This document shows positions 6,875-10,653 of a stretch of 10,653 bases of DNA, piece after piece. The stretch is from positions 1 to 10,653 of the forward strand of contig JAKLKB010000175.1 in NCBI GenBank assembly GCA_023150835.1, in the 5' to 3' direction. The notes under the pieces are model-generated. The model was not told the DNA's origin and made no database searches. It worked only from the letters and a program-made list of their open reading frames with translations. The position numbers and the translations under genes are program-made. How positions within the stretch are numbered: the first letter of the stretch is position 1; every line of letters starts with the position of its first letter. The stretch is from Myxococcota bacterium (GTDB lineage: Bacteria > Myxococcota_C > UBA6777).

Positions 6875-6934
6875 ATTTCTGAAAAAGCAAAGAAGAGAAG
6901 GAGGGTTGGTAGAGAAAAGGGGTTGAAAGAGCGA

Positions 6935-7432
6935 TTAGGGGGAGGTGGAGATGGCCGAACATCGGGCTTGTGTGCGCATTAGATCGGTCTTTATCTGTAA
7001 AAACGTCCAGCAGCGTTGTGGATCGGGTGGGGTGTTGGCTTCATTCCAACACGTTGGGCGCGATTGGTGGTTAAGAAAAGAATTGCAGACCCCTGAGACT
7101 TCGCGGCGAGAAGCCGTCGAGGGAGCGAGTTCGCTTGGAGGAAACAACAACGTCGCTTCTTCTTGTGCATCGGCGGGAGGCGGCATCTGGATATCTTCGC
7201 TTGCGCAAGTGGTTTCATCAAGGCAAAACCAAAAACGACGCTCTTTGTATTCAAAGATCCAGATGAGTTCGCTTTTTTGGCGAAAGATCATACAGCCTTT
7301 GCGGGTTTTCGTGCTGAGTGCTTGAAAAGCCGCCTGACAGTTGGCATCAGGAACCATCTCGATCTGTTTCGGTCCACAAGAAAACAACACACCACAAACA
7401 CCCACAAACAAAAGAAAACGGATGACTCGCAT
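6935..7432 (-). CDS. Cysteine-rich predicted lipoprotein
   Basis: A 165-residue protein with a classic lipoprotein signal: basic start (MRVIR), hydrophobic core, and lipobox LFSC with Cys19 as the predicted lipidated residue. The mature part has eight further cysteines (32, 47, 70, 76, 116, 128, 141, 158), an even number that suggests disulfides outside the cytoplasm. A Pro/Ala/Glu linker near 84-105 may separate two halves. I recognise no known domain. The start is ATG 7432, where the signal peptide begins, with AGAGGA about 10 nt upstream; the frame is open further upstream, but that part is out-of-frame shadow of the neighbouring gene. It follows the PEGA-like gene by 35 bp on the same strand, so the two are probably co-transcribed and may act together at the envelope. 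Confidence 0.82.
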   Translation of the reverse strand: MRVIRFLLFVGVCGVLFSCGPKQIEMVPDANCQAAFQALSTKTRKGCMIFRQKSELIWIFEYKERRFWFCLDETTCASEDIQMPPPADAQEEATLLFPPSELAPSTASRREVSGVCNSFLNHQSRPTCWNEANTPPDPQRCWTFLQIKTDLMRTQARCSAISTSP

Positions 7433-7467
7433 CTCGTCATATTCCTCTATCGAAAAAGAAAGATACG

Positions 7468-8265
7468 CTATTTTTGACAAGCAGAACAACGCAAGACGAT
7501 GCGATCTTGTTGAGAGATCCCCACACCGATCCCCACGCCGATCCCGATCACAACAACGCCCCCCACAACAAACCAAGGCCAAAGCGGTACAGAAGCCGTG
7601 CGTTTGGGGACAGGCGGAGAAACAGGACGCTGCGCAACAAGGCGGCGCTCGACGGAAGACTCGGATGGTCGGCGTTCGACGGAAGACTCGGAGGGACGAC
7701 GCTCGACAGGAGCTTCGGATGGTCGGCGTTCGACGGGCTGTGAGGTTGCGAGCAGAGGAGTTCGAGGTTGAGGCAGGCTTGTTACGGAGGCGTCGGGCTG
7801 TGTCACAGGTTGGGTGGTCGGCTGGGTGGTCGGAAGGATCGCTGTGGGGAGAGGCATGGGAAGGAGCCAATGTTGGACGCCTCGGGTGCGCCCTTTGAGA
7901 GGGCGGTGGTAACGGAGAGATTGGCTGCGATACAGCACAGCGATCCAAAGATCGACCTTTTTGTAGGCCACCACGCGAAACTTGCAAGGCGTCACGTTGG
8001 CGGGGAGACAAGGGAGCGGCTTGTTGTCTTGCGTCAGAGCGACAGGAAGGCCTGAAGGAGAGGTCTCCAGAAGGATATCGCTGTAAGTCGTGGGGAGCGC
8101 GGTCAGTGGGTCGTCTTTGTCGTCTTTGCTATCTTTGTTGGTCTGTGCGAGCGCAAGCGTCGAAAACAAGAAACAAAGCAGCATCACCCAACGAGCCAAC
8201 ACAGGCGCTCGCTGAGCATACAACGGCTCAGAAGTGGGCCAAAAGACCGCAAGATCGAAGAACAT
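7468..8265 (-). CDS. Secreted/membrane PEGA-like protein with Pro/Arg repeats and C-terminal membrane helix
   Basis: A 265-residue protein. Residues 26-40 are a hydrophobic signal (WVMLLCFLFSTLALA, probable cut after ALA). A charged stretch follows (NKDSKDDKDD). Residues 63-125 have PEGA-like character (SDILLETSPSGLPVAL, then a G/R-rich end); the match is loose. Then come TQP repeats (147-157), three VERRPSE-type 9-residue repeats (178-208), and a C-terminal membrane helix rich in Val/Gly/Ile (229-250) with a short tail CSACQK. PEGA domains are extracytoplasmic beta modules thought to bind surface components. ATG 8265 is preferred because GGAG lies 8 nt upstream; it leaves a long 25-residue n-region, so ATG 8184 is an alternative but has no visible ribosome site. 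The frame upstream stays open into a tnpB relic, so a 446-residue chimera could be mis-called. Confidence 0.75.
   Translation of the reverse strand: MFFDLAVFWPTSEPLYAQRAPVLARWVMLLCFLFSTLALAQTNKDSKDDKDDPLTALPTTYSDILLETSPSGLPVALTQDNKPLPCLPANVTPCKFRVVAYKKVDLWIAVLYRSQSLRYHRPLKGRTRGVQHWLLPMPLPTAILPTTQPTTQPVTQPDASVTSLPQPRTPLLATSQPVERRPSEAPVERRPSESSVERRPSESSVERRLVAQRPVSPPVPKRTASVPLWPWFVVGGVVVIGIGVGIGVGISQQDRIVLRCSACQK
7646..7744. repeat. 27-bp in-frame tandem repeats in the PEGA-like gene
   Basis: Three full 27-bp units and a fourth partial unit, each starting CGCTCGAC or CGTTCGAC on the plus strand. Units 1 and 2 share GGAAGACTCGG; unit 3 has an AGGAGCTTCGG variant. They encode the VERRPSE-type repeats of a Pro/Arg linker between the PEGA-like region and the membrane helix. 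The unit length is a multiple of three, so copy number can change without frameshift. Boundaries are good to about one base. Confidence 0.85.
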
Positions 8266-8358
8266 CAGATCGGCTCCATCGGAAAAACTTTTTGAAAACA
8301 GAATCGAAGCGATGCAGTTGAAAAAGAGAAAGACCTGTTCGCGGCCCCCGCCCAATCG

Positions 8359-8706
8359 CAGTAACAAGATGTACCGAGCAGGAGAGACTCCCACAAAGGT
8401 GCAGACTTCGTTTGCACAGCGGTACACCCGCCCCTTGGGTTTGTGTTTCTGCCCACACTTCGGGCAGGTTTGGCTGGATTTGAAGAGCGTGCTGCGGAAA
8501 CGCTTGCGCTTGTAAGGGAAGCGAGCGTTCGTGTCTTGTTTGCGAAGTTCGCGGGCCGTTTTGATGGCCTTGTAGAAGCCCTGTTGAGCGGCGTCGATGC
8601 TGTGGGAGTGAAGGATGGAATCGGTGGAGCCGAGGGCATCATCGACACGCTCGGCTTTGGAGGTGGACATCCAGACGCCGTGTTTGCGATAAAAGCGCCA
8701 ATTTAG
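8359..8706 (-). pseudogene. tnpB: tnpB (IS200/IS605-family OrfB) remnant with large internal deletion
   Basis: Reading leftwards from 8706 the translation starts LNWRFYRKHGVWMSTSKAE and includes HSIDAAQQGFYKAIKTAREL and ARFPYKRKRFRSTLFK, all typical of the N-terminal half of one TnpB subgroup. Directly after RSTLFK comes the TnpB-type zinc finger SSQTCPKCGQKHKP with YRCANEVC (Cys-x2-Cys and Cys-x4-Cys). In intact TnpB roughly 200 residues, including the RuvC-I and RuvC-II catalytic Asp and Glu, lie between these parts. The DRDxNxA motif that carries the third catalytic residue is also missing after the finger. The N-terminal 50 or so residues are replaced by unrelated sequence. It is therefore nuclease-dead and probably a relic. 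The frame runs without a stop into the PEGA-like gene. No tnpA is nearby. Confidence 0.8.
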
Positions 8707-8720
8707 AGTGCCTTGAGAAA

Positions 8721-8744
8721 GTGACCCTTTTTTTTGAGGGTCAC
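8721..8744. repeat. Perfect inverted repeat just upstream of the tnpB remnant
   Basis: GTGACCCT (8721-8728) pairs perfectly with AGGGTCAC (8737-8744) around an 8-nt loop that is almost all T on the plus strand. It lies 15 bp from where TnpB similarity begins. IS200/IS605 elements carry subterminal hairpins, so it may be tied to the relic. The arm GAGGGTCAC recurs at 8937-8945, inside the small ORF upstream. No T-run follows the stem on either strand, so a terminator is unlikely. Confidence 0.6.
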
Positions 8745-8749
8745 GCGCC

Positions 8750-8774
8750 GTGTGTCTCGAATGCAACGACACAC
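8750..8774. repeat. Second inverted repeat upstream of the tnpB remnant
   Basis: GTGTGTC (8750-8756) pairs with GACACAC (8768-8774) around an 11-nt loop, only 5 bp from the preceding hairpin. Two adjacent perfect stems at a decayed insertion edge are unusual for ordinary intergenic DNA. No function can be assigned. Confidence 0.5.
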
Positions 8775-8819
8775 AATATACATAAAAGGCGCATGATTTA
8801 AGGTGCATTCAACGTTTCT

Positions 8820-9023
8820 TTACCCTAAAACAGGGTTGCGCTCGTTTGCAAAAACAAGCGCATTGGACGGGGAGGTTGCTTCAGACAAACGTTCGAGCAT
8901 CTCGGCGTTTGCTGCGACCTGTGAGCCGTCAAAAAAGAGGGTCACTTCTGATCCGAAGCTCGGCGCTTTAGAGCCGAGTCGTTCACCAAAGAGAAGGATA
9001 CGCAAACGCTGAGCAATTTGCAA
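8820..9023 (-). CDS. Doubtful 67-codon ORF, unknown
   Basis: The frame encodes 67 residues with a reasonable composition (LRILLFGERLGSKAPSFG; EVTLFFDGSQVAANAEML) and ends at TAA 8820-8822. The only start near its 5' end is TTG at 9023, with AAAGAG directly against it, which is too close for a normal ribosome site. No ATG occurs early in the frame. I recognise no family. It could be a short real gene, a 3' fragment of a lost gene, or chance. It lies between mpl and the tnpB remnant on the same strand. Confidence 0.3.
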   Translation of the reverse strand: MQIAQRLRILLFGERLGSKAPSFGSEVTLFFDGSQVAANAEMLERLSEATSPSNALVFANERNPVLG

Positions 9024-9330
9024 CTCTTTATTTCAGCAGAAACAAAAGAAGCAACGGCTTACCACTGGGGTGAAACCCCCGTGGCTTACGAAGCGTGAAA
9101 CTCCCTTTGGTCGTTTTGCGCCGTTATTTTTCTGCCAAGAGCAGGCGGGGATGTAGAGAGAGGAACGGTGCGTCAGTTCGACGAGAAGAAAGCGGGTAAA
9201 AAACAGCGTAAAGGTCCGTATGATAAGAAATCCGAGTGACGCGTGCACGAAGCATCGTTCGCAGACGCCCTGTTTTGGGCAGCCATAGGGGGCCCTACGT
9301 TTTACGATAACGAAACGAGCGGAGAGCGTA
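9024..9330. other. Gene-poor stretch downstream of mpl, with a hairpin at 9062-9084
   Basis: About 307 bp without a supported gene. The best structure is CCAC (9062-9065), bulged T, GGGG (9067-9070), loop TGAAAC, CCCC (9077-9080), GTGG (9081-9084). GGCTTAC is repeated directly on both sides. On the minus strand the stem is followed by TAAGCCGTTGCTTCTTTTG, only moderately T-rich, so as a terminator for mpl it would be weak and far (about 250 bp). A similar GGGGGTTTCACCCC stem is common near right ends of TnpB elements in my experience, so an older insertion end is possible. A short Lys-rich plus-strand frame ends at 9240 without a start. Confidence 0.4.
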
Positions 9331-10653
9331 TTATTCGTCTTCTTCGTCGCTCCAAGAGCCGTGATGGAAACGATCGAAGAGAGCCTGTTCGAGCTTTTTG
9401 TGAAGGCCACCGAAGCCACCATTGGACATCACAACGATCACGTCGTCAGGTCGGGCTTTTGCGGTGATATAAGACACGATCTGATCGACTTCGGGGAAAG
9501 CGATCGCACGTTTTCCCCGTTGTTTGAGATCATGAACCACTTTTTCGATATCAAGGCGTTCGTCCGAGGCCATCTTGTCGAAGAGATAGGGCCAAGAAAA
9601 CAAGGCGATGTCGCAGGCGTCGAAGCTACGGGGAAGATCCTCTTGAAAGACGTTGCGTCGAGCGGTGTTGCTGCGCGGTTCAAAGATGCCCCAGATCCGA
9701 CGAGAAGGAAAACGCTCGCGGATGGCTTGGGTCGTCACACGGATGGCGGTGGGATGATGGGCAAAGTCATCGATCAGGACGATATCACCGACGCGTGCGA
9801 AGATCTCTTGACGCCGCTTGATCCCTTGGAAGCTGGACAGACCCTCTTGGATCGCAAGCGGAGAGAGACCGAGATCCAACGCAACACCGATCGCTGCGAT
9901 GGTGTTTGCGATGTTATATCGCCCGAATATCGGGACTTCAAAGGGAGCGATCTCACCGTTTGGATCGCACAAGGTAAATTGAGCGCCCGCTTCCGTCATG
10001 CGGATATCTTTGGCGTAAAGATCGGCCTGCGTTTCTGCACTATAGGTTCGGACAGGGGCTTGGGCGGCTGCGGCCACTTCCATCGCCATCGGATAATCGC
10101 GGCAAACCCATAACTGTCCGTCTGAAGGGATGCGCTGCATCAGAAGAAGAAAAGCCGCTTTGACAGCATCGATATCTTTGTAGATGTCGGCATGATCGAA
10201 CTCTACCGAAGTTAAGATCACGCGTTTTGGGTTGTAATGGACAAACTTGGGTACTTTGTCAAAAAGCGCAGAGTCATATTCGTCGCCTTCGATCACAAAG
10301 TCTCGGCCTTTGGGGAGCAGATAAGAGCCTTCAAAGTTGCCGCAGATCCCGCCCACAAGGACGCCGGGATCCCGCTTTGTGGAGGCAAGCAACCAGCCCG
10401 TCAGTGCGGTCGTTGTGGTTTTTCCATGAGTACCCGCCACCACCACGACGTCGCGTTGTTGCAAGAAAAGGTCGTGGATAGCGCGAGGCATCGAAGTACA
10501 GGGGATGCCTTCGGTGATGGCGGCTTGGGCTTCGGGGTTGGAAGGCCGACAAGCGTTGCCGATGATCACAAGATCGGGACGAGGTTGTAGATGTGTGGGG
10601 CTAAAGCCCTGCTGCACCTTGATCTTCCACGTCGCAAGTTGATCGCTCATCGG
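9331..10653 (-). CDS. mpl: UDP-N-acetylmuramate:L-Ala-gamma-D-Glu-meso-DAP ligase (partial, 5' end beyond window)
   Basis: 441 codons including the stop; no start is inside the window. The last visible codons give PMSDQLATW, matching the internal motif of Mpl, so about 40-45 N-terminal residues (the GxGGxxM nucleotide-fold start) are missing to the right. Numbering from the M at 10650: ATP loop GTHGKTTTTAL (73-83), EGDEYDSALFDK (121-132), central FDHADIY, DDFAHHPTAI (294-303), EPRSNTARRNVFQ (324-336) and the Mpl-specific end SNGGFGGLHKKL (409-420). It ends in an acidic tail (SWSDEEDE). Mpl joins recycled murein tripeptide to UDP-MurNAc in the cytoplasm, bypassing MurC-MurE, and is typical of Gram-negatives. 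The Mpl motifs EPRSNT and SNGGFGG separate it from MurC. Confidence 0.95.
   Translation of the reverse strand, partial: PMSDQLATWKIKVQQGFSPTHLQPRPDLVIIGNACRPSNPEAQAAITEGIPCTSMPRAIHDLFLQQRDVVVVAGTHGKTTTTALTGWLLASTKRDPGVLVGGICGNFEGSYLLPKGRDFVIEGDEYDSALFDKVPKFVHYNPKRVILTSVEFDHADIYKDIDAVKAAFLLLMQRIPSDGQLWVCRDYPMAMEVAAAAQAPVRTYSAETQADLYAKDIRMTEAGAQFTLCDPNGEIAPFEVPIFGRYNIANTIAAIGVALDLGLSPLAIQEGLSSFQGIKRRQEIFARVGDIVLIDDFAHHPTAIRVTTQAIRERFPSRRIWGIFEPRSNTARRNVFQEDLPRSFDACDIALFSWPYLFDKMASDERLDIEKVVHDLKQRGKRAIAFPEVDQIVSYITAKARPDDVIVVMSNGGFGGLHKKLEQALFDRFHHGSWSDEEDE

Noticed and set aside
7646-7744. Regular 27-bp repeats considered as a CRISPR array
   Set aside because: There are no spacers; the units are contiguous, in frame and encode a peptide repeat.
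9176-9240. Plus-strand Lys-rich frame ending at TGA 9240, resembling a protein C-terminal tail
   Set aside because: It is short, has a stop just upstream, no credible start or ribosome site, and a competing minus-strand frame exists over the same bases.
9331-10650. Mpl as a complete gene starting at ATG 10650
   Set aside because: The PMSDQL motif is internal in Mpl; the N-terminal nucleotide-binding segment is missing and the frame is open to the window edge, so the gene continues outside.

Overview
The window reads as bacterial chromosome from a Gram-negative organism. The first 82 bases are the 5' end of a 16S rRNA gene on the minus strand. Its start (AGAGTTTGATCCTGGCTCAG, then AACGAACGTTGGCGGCGTGC) resembles the myxobacterial/deltaproteobacterial type. 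That placement is from memory of such sequences and is not a computed phylogeny. An Mpl ligase (recycling of meso-DAP murein peptide), a lipobox lipoprotein and proteins with TQP/PEGA-like features fit the same kind of host.

Layout. 1-753: start of a ribosomal RNA operon read leftwards, with a leader (boxA, three hairpins) and four strong tandem sigma-70-type promoters. Three of the promoters sit in an almost perfect 67/68-bp tandem repeat. 754-2091 (minus): a membrane-anchored, PAS-containing histidine-kinase-like protein whose ATP-binding motifs look destroyed. 2092-2461: divergent intergenic region with one good hairpin. 2462-4321 (plus): argS, arginyl-tRNA synthetase. 4349-6667 (minus, convergent with argS): a 772-residue Pro/Gln/Ser-rich protein ending in a DUF2325-like domain, preceded by a promoter and a leader with an attenuator-like hairpin. 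6935-7432 and 7468-8265 (minus): a likely two-gene unit encoding a cysteine-rich lipoprotein and a secreted or membrane PEGA-like protein with 27-bp tandem repeats. 8359-8706 (minus): an internally deleted tnpB (IS200/IS605 OrfB) relic, open in frame into the PEGA-like gene. 8707-9330: hairpins, a doubtful 67-codon ORF and an otherwise gene-poor stretch. 9331-10653 (minus): mpl, with its 5' end beyond the window.

The genes do not form one pathway. argS, the rRNA operon and mpl are housekeeping. The lipoprotein/PEGA-like pair and the DUF2325 protein are lineage-type genes of unknown role. The tnpB relic marks an old insertion. I see no complete defence system, CRISPR array, tRNA gene or intact mobile element. 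The most distinctive signals are the triplicated rRNA promoter cassette, the decayed histidine kinase next to it, and the tnpB relic fused in frame to a host envelope gene.
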